Position numbers and translations under genes: made by a program
Assembly: GCA_020847535.1 (NCBI GenBank)
Contig: JADLBU010000126.1
Location: forward strand, 62,001 to 126,000
Direction: 5' to 3'
From: Phycisphaerales bacterium
GTDB lineage: Bacteria > Planctomycetota > Phycisphaerae > Phycisphaerales > UBA1924
Length of the DNA: 64,000 bases
In this document: positions 1 to 8,233 of the stretch, in pieces
Numbering within the stretch: position 1 is the stretch's first letter
Layout of the letters: every line of letters starts with the position of its first letter
The notes under the pieces: model-generated
Database searches by the model: none
What the model saw: only the letters and a program-made list of their open reading frames with translations
What the model was told of the DNA's origin: nothing

Positions 1-1637
1 CCCTGGAAGGGGTCCACCATGGCCGATCCATCCCTGACGACCGGGACATCCTTGAGGACGATCTCCCCGCCGTAATAGCTCTCGAGGTCGAGCGTCCCGG
101 CTGCCACATCCGCGCTGGGCCGCAGGATGATGTCCACGCGATCCTCATCCTCACCCTTCCACGTGCCCTCGACCTCCCGCTCCGTGCCGTCGCTCGAGGA
201 TGATCGCGTCACAGTCTTGCCGTTGATCGTGATGCTCGCCATCGACCTGAAGACACTCGTGAACCCGTTGCCACCTTCGCGATCCCGCGTCCCGCTGTGC
301 AATTCCCCAAGCTTCCACTCCCGCCCGCCCGCACGGCAGTAGACATCGCAGGCGATCGGTGCGGGCAGGCTGTCGGTATCGAACTGCACGCTCGCCGCCC
401 CTGACCGGGCCGTGTCCTGCATGCCCCTTTCCGTCAGGAAGAGCGATTGCACCAGCGAGCTGCCGATGGTCAGCGAATCGGGCCGCAGCGCTTCGGCGAG
501 CTTCTTCTCGGTACCCTCATCGGCCGGGATTGCCCGGGCGAGCGGCTCGGTCGGATCGACGACCCGCACCGTCGAGGCGATCGTCATCGGCGTGTCCGCG
601 GTGCTGGAATCACCCCCAATCCGCTTGATCTGTCCGTTGACGATCGTGATGCCCTGCAGGCCCTGCGATTGCCCGGACGCCGACGAAGTGAGTTCGAGCT
701 CGAGCGGCCTGATGCCGGTCGCCACGTTCTCCGGAACCTGCACCACAAGCTCGCCGCTGGGGGAGCCGAGTCCCCCTCCACCGCCCATGAACACAACCCG
801 CGGACCAGAGGCCTTGCTTCCGTTCAGCGAGAAGGTCGCCGCGCTGCCATCCTTGAAGAACGAACTGCCGAAGAACGGATCGACTCCCTGCTCGGCGATA
901 TCCCACGCCGCGGTCTGGCCATCGATGGACACATTCTTCACCCGCACCGCGCACTCGATCGCCGTCGAGCTCCCGATCCGTGCTTCCTTGAGCTTGATCC
1001 GCACCGGCATCACCTCGCCCGCGTGCACCGTCGGTCGCGTCTGGATCTCCAGGACCGCCGCCTGCGAGGCGAACCGCTTCTCCTGCTCGGGCTTGAGCGC
1101 GCCATCGAGCTTGGCCCGCTCGATCAGGTCGCCCCACGCTTCGGTCCAGGTACGCGAAGTGTCCTTCTGCATCGCCAGCGTCGACTCGATGACCCGCTGG
1201 TACTGGGCCGGATCGAGCTTGTTCGCCATCATCCGGGTCTCGATCTCGCCGGCGAGCGCATCGAGGCGGGTGGCATCGCTGTGCTTAGCCTCCCACAGGA
1301 GCACCCCCAGCGGCTTGTACGAATCGACGTTGGTCCCCGTCAGCAGCGCGTACCCGATCGCCGCGATCGGCGCCACCGGGATCGCCGCAAACACGGCCCC
1401 CATCAGCACCAGGGCCGGCAGCCGCTTGCGCACCCCGATCCGGATCGCCTTCTCGCGTTTGAGCCCGGCCCCGCACTCCGGGCAGGTCACCACCTCGGGG
1501 TATACCCCCTCCAGGTCAAACCGGCACCACGTGCAGACCGGGTGGTCGTTGAGCTTGCGGCCGCGCAAACCGACCCACACCAGGGCGATCCCGGCAAAGA
1601 AGGCAACCAAGAGCAGAATGACGACAATGCCCGGCAT
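1..1637 (-). CDS. Zinc-ribbon membrane-anchored protein, partial (3' end beyond left edge)
   Basis: The minus-strand frame is open from an ATG at 1637 to the left edge, giving about 545 residues without a stop. The protein begins with a hydrophobic segment (MPGIVVILLLVAFFAGIALV). A CxxC...CxxC zinc ribbon follows at about residues 34-55 (CTWC and CPEC), then a second hydrophobic stretch rich in Ala, Ile and Pro near residues 75-95. The remainder looks extracytoplasmic and beta-rich, with Gly/Ser turns. I do not recognise a named family; zinc ribbon plus TM plus large outer domain is common in planctomycete hypothetical proteins. Long plus-strand frames over this stretch are shadows. Function unknown. 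Confidence 0.75.
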   Translation of the reverse strand, partial: MPGIVVILLLVAFFAGIALVWVGLRGRKLNDHPVCTWCRFDLEGVYPEVVTCPECGAGLKREKAIRIGVRKRLPALVLMGAVFAAIPVAPIAAIGYALLTGTNVDSYKPLGVLLWEAKHSDATRLDALAGEIETRMMANKLDPAQYQRVIESTLAMQKDTSRTWTEAWGDLIERAKLDGALKPEQEKRFASQAAVLEIQTRPTVHAGEVMPVRIKLKEARIGSSTAIECAVRVKNVSIDGQTAAWDIAEQGVDPFFGSSFFKDGSAATFSLNGSKASGPRVVFMGGGGGLGSPSGELVVQVPENVATGIRPLELELTSSASGQSQGLQGITIVNGQIKRIGGDSSTADTPMTIASTVRVVDPTEPLARAIPADEGTEKKLAEALRPDSLTIGSSLVQSLFLTERGMQDTARSGAASVQFDTDSLPAPIACDVYCRAGGREWKLGELHSGTRDREGGNGFTSVFRSMASITINGKTVTRSSSSDGTEREVEGTWKGEDEDRVDIILRPSADVAAGTLDLESYYGGEIVLKDVPVVRDGSAMVDPFQ

Positions 1638-1733
1638 ATCGAGGGCTTCCAAGAGAGTGCGTGACCATATGGATGATCGGAGCCGCCCGCTCCGTCACGC
1701 CGTACAAGGCGCTACCTCCACCCCACCCCACTC

Positions 1734-2558
1734 CTACCGCAGCTCGACGCTCCAGTACGCATGATCGAGGAACGTCTTCCACGAGGCGTACTTCTCGTTC
1801 CCCAGGCGGATCGTGATCAGCGGGTTGCGCTTGGGGCGCTCGGGCCGGCGAACCATCTTCATGCTGGCCTGCTCGGGCGTGCGGCCGCCCTTGCGGGCGT
1901 TGCACTTGATGCAGGCGCACACCAGGTTCTCCCAAGTGTCCATGCCGCCCAGGGAGCGCGGGTTGACGTGATCGATCGACAGCTCGCTGGTCGGGAAGTG
2001 CCTTCCGCAGTACTGGCACTGGTTGCGGTCGCGCGCGAACAGGTTGCGGCGGTTGAGCTTGACGGACTGCTCGGGCAGGCGGTCGTAGCCCAGGAGCCGG
2101 ATGATCCGCGGCACGGCGATGTCGAAGCGAACCGTCCGCACCCAGTCGTGTCGCTCGGGCTCAAACTGACGCTGAAGCTCCGAGACCTCCAGCCACGACT
2201 CGAAGTCGTAGTTCACGTATCGCGGAGAGCCGGCGGTGGCAGCAAGCTCGCTTGCGGATTGGCCGGCAGCCTGGTCAGCCGTCTGGCCGTTCTCGACGTG
2301 GATGATCTCGGCGATGTTGTTGAGCAGGAGGCAGAACGCGCGCTTGGCGGAGACGACGCGGACGGCGACGTACAGCTTGTTGAGGACGAGCACCTTGGCG
2401 TTGAGCCCATCGTTGGCGGTCGTGCCGGCGTAGGCGGCGGCCAGCGATGGGGGCAGTACACCTTCGGGGATTTCTATCCCCGTCTGGGCCTCTAGACCGG
2501 AGAGGCCAGCCGAACGGGTTCGCTCGGACCTCTGACGCATGGTGGCCTGACGGTTCAT
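1734..2558 (-). CDS. HNH endonuclease family protein
   Basis: About 274 residues starting at MNRQATMRQ; the frame is open further upstream, but that part has no coding look. The C-terminal half has the HNH fold: a CQYCGRHF knuckle, then SIDHVNPRSLGG (the HN part), a W-x-N-L-V-C-A-C-I-K-C-N stretch, and ARKGGRTPEQA. This is the layout of phage/McrA-like and planctomycete stand-alone HNH proteins, which bind a structural zinc through two CxxC pairs and a catalytic metal through His. The N-terminal half (about residues 30-140) resembles the domain that often precedes HNH in these proteins. The substrate is unknown. It lies downstream of tilS on the same strand, 136 bp away. Confidence 0.85.
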   Translation of the reverse strand: MNRQATMRQRSERTRSAGLSGLEAQTGIEIPEGVLPPSLAAAYAGTTANDGLNAKVLVLNKLYVAVRVVSAKRAFCLLLNNIAEIIHVENGQTADQAAGQSASELAATAGSPRYVNYDFESWLEVSELQRQFEPERHDWVRTVRFDIAVPRIIRLLGYDRLPEQSVKLNRRNLFARDRNQCQYCGRHFPTSELSIDHVNPRSLGGMDTWENLVCACIKCNARKGGRTPEQASMKMVRRPERPKRNPLITIRLGNEKYASWKTFLDHAYWSVELR

Positions 2559-2694
2559 CGGACGCTCTGCACGTGTAGTGTAGGTTCCAATCCCCGCGGG
2601 TCCAAGGGGATATCTCACAGCCACCACCCGCGCCGGATGCCGCATCTCTGACCCCCACATATGGGACCCACACCGATGAGCCCTTGCCGACCGG

Positions 2695-4104
2695 TTATTG
2701 GCTCGGGGTCGCCACCGGCTCGATGGTCACCGCGGTCCCGGTGACCACCATCCGCGCGCCGCGCCACTGGAATTCCCGCCGCTCCCCGTTGCGATCGCGG
2801 ATCGCGCGGATCGCCGCGCCGATCGACCGCTGCGTGATGCGGTCCTGGGCCTGGCCGCCGCTGGCGCGGAGGATGGCTCGGCGCAGCGCTTCGCTTGCCA
2901 CGATCGGGGATGCGGCCTTCAGGTCGCTCCGTGCCCACGAGATGACGCCGCTGGAGGCGTCGGACCGGCCTACCAATTTCTCCGATTCTTCATCGATCAG
3001 GGCCCACGCCTGGCGGCACAGCTCGGCCGTTTCGTTCGCGTGGCCCGCGGCCTGCGAGCGGATGTGCCGGAGAAACGGCGTCACGTGGGTTCGAAGCGCT
3101 GAGCGAAGCCGGCGCTCGTCCGCGTTGGTCTCATCCTCCTGCCACCGCCAGCCAAACCCAGCGCAGATGAACGTGGCCTGCTCGCGGCCGATGGCGAGCA
3201 TCGGCCGGATGAGCGTCATGTTCCCGGCCGGTGATGCCAACACCCGTCGGCGAGCAATGCCCGCGAGCCCCTGCACACCCGCTCCCCGGATGAGTCGCAT
3301 CAGCATCGTCTCGAGCTGGTCGTCGGCGTGGTGACCTGTTGCGATGAATGTGCAGCCGTTCGCCGCGGCGAGCCGCACGAGCGCTGCATACCGCAGCGAC
3401 CGGGATGCCGCCTCGATGTTCCTGCCAAGACCGTGAGCGCGGATGCTCTCGGTTGCAAACGCGACTCCCAGCCGCTCCGCCAGCGCTGCGGTCGCATCCC
3501 GGTCCGCGTGGGCCTGTGCCGCCGGGCGCATGTCGTGGACCACGTGGACCGCCACGACCATGCCCGGCCGGGCTGACTGCGCAAGAGCGATCAGCAGCGC
3601 GGATGAGTCAGCCCCGCCCGAGCATGCGACAATCGTCCTGCGGTCGTCGTCACGGACAGCCGACCCGCCGGTGAGGGTTCGCCACGCCCGGACCACGCGG
3701 CGAGCGGCCCGCTCCCCCGCACTACGCGTTCGACCGAGCTGCGCGACCAGGTCGCGAGCGGGCCCGTAGTCCGCATGGCGCTCGAGCACACACGTGGCAA
3801 TCCGGCTTGCCTCCTCCGGCTGTCCGTTCTCGGCGAGCCACCGCGCGTACTCGGTCGCGTAGCGGCTCTGGCGCTCGTTGAGCGAGTACGCCCGCTCGTA
3901 CCACACGCCGGCCTCGACGGAGTTGCGATCCGCCGCGCACAAGCCGGCGATGAGGGATGCGGCTGCGGCACGGGGCTCCAGCCCGTAGGACTCGAAGAGC
4001 GCAGCCCGGGCCTGAGCCCGGTCACCCCGCTCGGCCAGGCTCCGCGCGTGTTCGAAGAGCTGGTTCGAACGCTCTCGGATGTAGCTTTCCTGATGCGGGT
4101 GCAC
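2695..4104 (-). CDS. tilS: tRNA(Ile)-lysidine synthase with N-terminal TPR-like extension
   Basis: The PP-loop ATPase signature SGGADSSALL sits at about residue 162, followed by HVVHDMR and TGHHADDQLETMLMRLIRGAG, which are characteristic of TilS. The enzyme ligates lysine to C34 of the AUA-reading tRNA(Ile). Bacterial TilS normally has the PP-loop near residue 20. Here about 130 residues of helical, TPR-like sequence (ARSLAERGDRAQARAALFES; WYERAYSLNERQ) come first. I chose the GTG at 4104, 10 bp after the speB stop; the frame is open back to 4212 but that would overlap speB. The C-terminal region is short and may lack the full TilS C-terminal domain. The enzyme assignment is firm; the role of the extension is unknown. 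Confidence 0.88.
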   Translation of the reverse strand: MHPHQESYIRERSNQLFEHARSLAERGDRAQARAALFESYGLEPRAAAASLIAGLCAADRNSVEAGVWYERAYSLNERQSRYATEYARWLAENGQPEEASRIATCVLERHADYGPARDLVAQLGRTRSAGERAARRVVRAWRTLTGGSAVRDDDRRTIVACSGGADSSALLIALAQSARPGMVVAVHVVHDMRPAAQAHADRDATAALAERLGVAFATESIRAHGLGRNIEAASRSLRYAALVRLAAANGCTFIATGHHADDQLETMLMRLIRGAGVQGLAGIARRRVLASPAGNMTLIRPMLAIGREQATFICAGFGWRWQEDETNADERRLRSALRTHVTPFLRHIRSQAAGHANETAELCRQAWALIDEESEKLVGRSDASSGVISWARSDLKAASPIVASEALRRAILRASGGQAQDRITQRSIGAAIRAIRDRNGERREFQWRGARMVVTGTAVTIEPVATPSQ

Positions 4105-4114
4105 GCGGGTCTTC

Positions 4115-5074
4115 TCACTTGGCCGTAAGGCTGATGATCTCGAACGCGACGTGCGCGGCCAATAGCGCTGTGATCCCCGCGTGGTCACGGTCGGGCAGCA
4201 CCTCGACCACATCTGCCCCCAGGATGTTCGCGCCCTTGACCGAGCGCAGCAGCATCAGCGCCTCGATCGATGAGAACCCGCCGACCGACGGCGTCCCCGT
4301 CCCGGGCGCGAAGGCCGGATCGATGCAGTCGATGTCGAAGGTCAGGTACGCCGGCGCGGATCCCAGCCCCAGAACGAAGGCGTTGATGATGCCAGTGCCC
4401 TTTCCCCCCGGCAGCAAGTCCTCGCGCATCACGATCGTGACGCCGTGGCTCGCCGCGTACTCAAGATCCGCTCGCCCGTTCAGCGGACCCTTGATGCCGA
4501 TCGAGATCATCCTCCGCGGGTTCACAAGCCCATCCTCGATCGCCCGGATAAACGGAGATGCGTGCCCCCACTTCTCTCCCCACACCGAATCGACGGTGTC
4601 GAGGTGGCTGTCGAAGTGGATCAGGGCCAGACCGCCGGAGGGCTTGCCGCAGCGCTCGAAGGTTGCCTTGAGGTTCGCGTAGGCGATCGAGTGGTCACCG
4701 CCGAGGGCGAGCAGCCTGGTCTTGCCTGGATCGGGCAGGGCGATCGCGAACTCGGAGGCGACCTGGGCGGTGTCGTGTGGGGAGTAGGGCTTGGTTGGGG
4801 CATCTCCGCCATCGGCGAGGCTGAGGACTTCGCACAGGTTGATGCCGTGAGGGATCGAGTAGGGCTTGAGGTACTGGGATTCATCCCGGATCGCCCGCGG
4901 CCCGAACCTGGTCCCCGGCCGATATGTGACACCGCCATCGAAGGGGATCCCGTAGATGATCCAATCCAGCGGCCGATGGGCGGCGGGGACATCGGCGAGC
5001 CGGGGGTAGCGGCCGAAGGTCACCAGGCCAGCAAAGCGGGGCGATTGCCGCGAATCGGGGAGCTGGGTGGGCAT
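4115..5074 (-). CDS. speB: Agmatinase / arginase-family ureohydrolase
   Basis: A 319-residue protein with all the ureohydrolase metal motifs: GGDHS (His128), FDSHLDT (Asp155, His157, Asp159) and FDIDCIDP (Asp247, Asp249), plus the conserved GHASPF His171. Such enzymes use a binuclear Mn2+ centre to split a guanidino group, releasing urea; agmatine to putrescine is the commonest reaction in this subgroup. The usual DAHxD is DSHLD here. The start is the ATG at 5074 (MPTQLPDSRQ); the frame runs upstream without sense. tilS starts 10 bp downstream, so the two are probably cotranscribed. Divergent from the oxidoreductase genes at 5363. Arginine, guanidinobutyrate or related guanidines are alternative substrates. 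Confidence 0.85.
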   Translation of the reverse strand: MPTQLPDSRQSPRFAGLVTFGRYPRLADVPAAHRPLDWIIYGIPFDGGVTYRPGTRFGPRAIRDESQYLKPYSIPHGINLCEVLSLADGGDAPTKPYSPHDTAQVASEFAIALPDPGKTRLLALGGDHSIAYANLKATFERCGKPSGGLALIHFDSHLDTVDSVWGEKWGHASPFIRAIEDGLVNPRRMISIGIKGPLNGRADLEYAASHGVTIVMREDLLPGGKGTGIINAFVLGLGSAPAYLTFDIDCIDPAFAPGTGTPSVGGFSSIEALMLLRSVKGANILGADVVEVLPDRDHAGITALLAAHVAFEIISLTAK

Positions 5075-5172
5075 GGCGAGATGGTAACGAGCTTGCGGCG
5101 GGCGGGGTGGTGAGCGGTCGTCCGGTACCGTCCGGCTGCCCGCCCGAGCACGCAAAGCGCCCACGGATTCGT

Positions 5173-5201
5173 GTGTAACTACACGCTTTGTGCGCGCACA
5201 A
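5173..5201. promoter_or_regulatory. Pair of adjacent palindromes in a divergent intergenic region
   Basis: Two perfect palindromes lie three bases apart: GTGTA-AC-TACAC (5173-5184) and TTGTGC-GC-GCACAA (5188-5201). They sit between the agmatinase gene (start 5074, minus) and the oxidoreductase/lyase genes (start 5363, plus), where a shared operator would be expected. Binding by a dimeric regulator is inference; no regulator gene is adjacent. Confidence 0.4.
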
Positions 5202-5362
5202 GAATGGATCTGCGCCACGATGCCGCGGGAGCGATTCCAGCGGCATTTTGGACCATGGGGTCGTCCGTGCGAACGGCCGCGTACAGAGGCGGCAAACCGC
5301 CATTGCGGACTTGGGCGCCTTTCGTGCGCCCACGGTTGCACCTGCTCGCATACGCTCGGGGA

Positions 5363-5668
5363 GTGCCTCCCGAACCGGTCCAAGCTCCCGTGACGGTCAA
5401 GATCGATGGGCTCCCCGTGCGTGTGCCGGCGGGGACCAGCATCGCTGCGGCAATCTGGAATGCGGGCGGGCATGGAAGCCGGCGATCCATCGGCGGTGAA
5501 CCGCGTGCAGCGCTCTGCGGGATGGGGATCTGTTACGAATGCCGCGTGACGGTTGATGGAGTTCCTCACGAGCGGGGGTGCATGATCTCGTGTGTCGAGG
5601 GGATGGACATCCGGACCGCGGCGAGACTGTCGAACTCGCCTGCGCAACCGCCGCGAGCGGATACATGA
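5363..5668 (+). CDS. [2Fe-2S] ferredoxin-like subunit of an amino-acid/opine dehydrogenase
   Basis: About 101 residues from a GTG at 5363; a second GTG at 5390 is also possible. The N-terminus has the VTVKIDGLPVRVPAGTSIAAAI opening strand pair of small plant-type ferredoxin folds. The cluster-binding loop ALCGMGICYECRV (C-x4-C-x2-C) and a later Cys in ERGCMISC complete the site. Proteins like this are the small iron-sulfur subunit (HcnA/SoxA-N type) of multi-subunit FAD dehydrogenases for D-hydroxyproline, opines, sarcosine or glycine (HCN synthase). It overlaps the next gene by ATGA, so translation is probably coupled. Its partner FAD/BFD subunit is the next gene. The substrate is inferred from the third gene. 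Confidence 0.8.
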   Translation: MPPEPVQAPVTVKIDGLPVRVPAGTSIAAAIWNAGGHGSRRSIGGEPRAALCGMGICYECRVTVDGVPHERGCMISCVEGMDIRTAARLSNSPAQPPRADT

Positions 5669-7002
5669 GCGAATCCGCACGCCAGCCGTCACTGCGCGCT
5701 TCGGGTTCGCGGATCCAAGCCGACATCCTGATCATCGGCGCTGGTCCGGCAGGGCTGAGCGCTGCCAGGGCGGCTTCCGCATCGCGCAGCCGTCCCCGCA
5801 TCGTGCTCGTCGATGACAACGACCAGGTCGGGGGACAGATCTGGCGACGAAGCGCGCCCGAGTGGGCCATCCAGATGATCGCCAGCGCCCGGGATCGCAA
5901 CATCCAGCACCTGCCGGGCACAACCGTTGTGCAGCCGATGACCGATCGCTCGCTGCTTGCTGTCGGCCGCGGTGGTCAGAGCCTGCGACTGTCATACCGC
6001 TCGCTCATCCTGGCGAACGGGGCTCGGGAGCTGTTCCTGCCGTTTCCGGGGTGGACGCTGCCGGGCGTGATGGGCGCTGGGGGCTTGCAGGCGATGGTCA
6101 AGTCGGGGCTTGAGGTCCGCGGCAAGCGGATCGTGGTCGCCGGGTCTGGGCCGTTGCTGCTGGCGGTCGCGGCGTACCTGAAGAAGCACGGGGCGATCGT
6201 TCCGGGGATTATCGAGCAGGCAAGCGGTGCGGCGATCCGGAGGTTCGGGCTCGGCCTGCTCGCCAGCCCGCGCAAGCTGATCCAGGGGATCGGCCTGCGG
6301 GCCTCTCTGGCGGGTGTTCCGTACATGACCGGTTCGTGGATCACACGAGCACACGGGACCAAGTTCATCACCGGCGTGACGGTTCGCAGGGCATCCCGCG
6401 GCGTTCCCGACTCGGCAATCGAATGCGACATGCTCGCGTGCGGATTTGGCCTGGTGCCCAACACGCAACTCGCGGCGATCCTGGGGTGCCGGATCGAGCA
6501 AGCCTCGGTCACGGTCGGCCCGCTCCAGGAGACTTCGATCCCGGGGATCTATTGCGCGGGCGAGCCGACGGGGATCGGCGGGGTTGATCTGGCGAGCATT
6601 GAGGGGGAGGTCGCCGGGCACGCGGCGGCCGGTGAAATCGCCTCAGCGCGGTCGCTGGTGGGCGCTCGCGTGAAGGCCTGGACGTTCGCGGGCAGGCTCA
6701 ACACCGCGTTTGCCCTCCGGGATGAGCTGCGCACGCTTGCCGCCGATGACACCATCATCTGCCGCTGCGAGGATGTTCGGCTGGGGCGGCTGCGGGGGCA
6801 CTCGACCTGGCGGGAGGCCAAGCTCCAGACCCGCTGCGGGATGGGGCCCTGCCAGGGCCGCATCTGCGGGCCGATCGCACGCTACCTTCTCGACCTCGAA
6901 CCCGCCGATGCCCGGCCCCCGATCGCACCGGTCGAACTGGGCATGCTCGCCACCCCCACCCCCACCCCCACTGCCACCCCCACGCACGAGACCCGACCAT
7001 GA
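5665..7002 (+). CDS. NAD(P)/FAD-dependent oxidoreductase with C-terminal BFD-like [2Fe-2S] domain
   Basis: About 445 residues starting at the ATG that overlaps the previous stop. A Rossmann dinucleotide motif IIGAGPAG is at residues 24-30, and a second (VVAGSGPLLL) lies mid-protein. The C-terminus carries a BFD-like cluster domain: CRCEDVRLG then RCGMGPCQGRICG. This is the architecture of HcnB, opine oxidase subunit A and the alpha subunit of heteromeric D-hydroxyproline dehydrogenase. Such subunits pass electrons from a third, DAO-like FAD subunit. That third subunit is not in this neighbourhood, so either it is encoded elsewhere or this pair uses another donor. The C-terminus has a T-P repeat (coding CCCACC units) just before the stop. 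ATGA overlap with the next gene. Confidence 0.85.
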   Translation: MSESARQPSLRASGSRIQADILIIGAGPAGLSAARAASASRSRPRIVLVDDNDQVGGQIWRRSAPEWAIQMIASARDRNIQHLPGTTVVQPMTDRSLLAVGRGGQSLRLSYRSLILANGARELFLPFPGWTLPGVMGAGGLQAMVKSGLEVRGKRIVVAGSGPLLLAVAAYLKKHGAIVPGIIEQASGAAIRRFGLGLLASPRKLIQGIGLRASLAGVPYMTGSWITRAHGTKFITGVTVRRASRGVPDSAIECDMLACGFGLVPNTQLAAILGCRIEQASVTVGPLQETSIPGIYCAGEPTGIGGVDLASIEGEVAGHAAAGEIASARSLVGARVKAWTFAGRLNTAFALRDELRTLAADDTIICRCEDVRLGRLRGHSTWREAKLQTRCGMGPCQGRICGPIARYLLDLEPADARPPIAPVELGMLATPTPTPTATPTHETRP

Positions 7003-7937
7003 CGAACGCTTCTTCTCAACCGATGACCAAGGCCGACTGGCAGGGTGTGATCCCGGCGATCACGACTCCGTTCGACGCCGACCTCTCGATCGATCATGCC
7101 TTCCTCGCCAAACACGCGGCGTGGATGATCGATGCCGGGTGTACAGGGATTGTCTCGCCGGGGTCGTTGGGCGAGGGGGCGACGCTCACGCACGCCGAGA
7201 AGCTGGCGATCTTCAAGACGCTGCACGGGAGCGTGGGATCGCGGGCGCCGATCATCGCGGCGATCAGCGCGCTCTCGACCGCCGAGGCGGTGCAGACCGC
7301 GCGTGATGCCAAGGCGGCCGGGTGTCGCGGGCTGATGGTGCTGCCGCCGTATGTGTATCGCGGAGAGTGGCGCGAGACCAAGGCGCATTTCGCGGCAATC
7401 CTTCGGGCGACTGATCTTTCGTGCATGCTCTACAACAACCCGCTCGCATACGGGACGGATGTCTCACCGGAGCAGATCGCGGAGCTGGCCGGTGAGTTCC
7501 CGAACCTGCACGCGGTGAAGGAATCGAGCGCGGATGTGCGGAGGCTGACTGGGATCCGGGCGATCATCGGGGATCGGCTGGCGCTGCTGGTGGGGGTCGA
7601 TGACCTCATCTGCGAGGGGATCGCCGCCGGCGCGACCGGCTGGATCGCCGGGCTGGTCAATGCGTATCCGAAGGAGAGCGTGGAGTTGTTCAACCTCTCG
7701 CGGAAGGCGCATCAGACCGGCGAGTGGTCCAAGGCGTTCACGCTGTACCGCTGGTTCCTGCCGCTGCTCAGGCTCGATGTGGTGCCGGAGTTCGTGCACC
7801 TGATCAAGCTGGTGCAGCAGGAGGTGGGGATGGGGAGCGAGCGGGTGCGGCCGCCGCGGCTGGAATTGGCGGGTGCGAAGCGGGAGGCGGCGCTCAAGAC
7901 GATTCGGGAGGGGATCAAGACGCGGCCGGCGGCGTAA
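6999..7937 (+). CDS. DHDPS/NAL-family lyase, candidate 1-pyrroline-4-hydroxy-2-carboxylate deaminase
   Basis: A 312-residue TIM-barrel protein of the dihydrodipicolinate synthase/N-acetylneuraminate lyase family. The Schiff-base lysine is Lys174 in HAVKESS, the catalytic tyrosine is Tyr145 in LYNNP, and the substrate loop is GSLGEGATL. True DapA has a TT pair in that loop, replaced here by SL, so dapA is less likely. The family includes the deaminase that converts 1-pyrroline-4-hydroxy-2-carboxylate to 2-oxoglutarate semialdehyde in hydroxyproline catabolism. Being the third gene after a [2Fe-2S]/FAD dehydrogenase pair, with overlaps at both junctions, makes that role plausible. The exact substrate is inference; 4-hydroxy-2-oxoglutarate aldolase is an alternative. 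Confidence 0.75.
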   Translation: MTNASSQPMTKADWQGVIPAITTPFDADLSIDHAFLAKHAAWMIDAGCTGIVSPGSLGEGATLTHAEKLAIFKTLHGSVGSRAPIIAAISALSTAEAVQTARDAKAAGCRGLMVLPPYVYRGEWRETKAHFAAILRATDLSCMLYNNPLAYGTDVSPEQIAELAGEFPNLHAVKESSADVRRLTGIRAIIGDRLALLVGVDDLICEGIAAGATGWIAGLVNAYPKESVELFNLSRKAHQTGEWSKAFTLYRWFLPLLRLDVVPEFVHLIKLVQQEVGMGSERVRPPRLELAGAKREAALKTIREGIKTRPAA

Positions 7938-8008
7938 GCGTTGGTTTGCCTGACGTATGGAATTGACGGGAGCACCCATTCAGGGTGCGAGAGACACCGG
8001 ATATGTGT

Positions 8009-8093
8009 CCGGGGGTTTCGCTCGCAGGGCTCGCCCAACCCCCGGCTATGAACGCCCAGCCCTTCGGCCTGAAGGGCCGAGGATTCATGGGCG
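8009..8093. repeat. Double hairpin repeat upstream of pilT
   Basis: Two consecutive hairpins. The first has stem CCGGGGGTT (8009-8017) with AACCCCCGG (8037-8045). The second runs from CGCCCA (8053-8058) to TGGGCG (8088-8093), with an inner imperfect stem around 8061-8082. I associate stems of this kind with dispersed intergenic repeats in planctomycetes. It occupies the 296-bp gap between the lyase and pilT and could also act as a transcript end for the upstream operon. Confidence 0.6.
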
Positions 8094-8233
8094 TGCGCGG
8101 TAGCGCCAGTCAGAATACCGCGCCTTTGCGCGCAGGTTCACGGGGAATTCTGTTAGACTCCGCCTTCTCCACGGCTCGGTTCCGAGCCGCGCGTCCGTTC
8201 GTTGGTTCTCCGCCTCTCTTGAGGAGACACCCG

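Noticed and set aside
412..1764. 450-codon plus-strand frame
   Set aside because: Antisense of the partial zinc-ribbon membrane protein, whose minus-strand frame has a TM segment and CxxC pairs.
2580..2620. GGTTCCAATCCC, similar to a tRNA T-loop
   Set aside because: Neighbouring bases do not pair as a T-stem and no D-arm, anticodon arm or acceptor stem was found.
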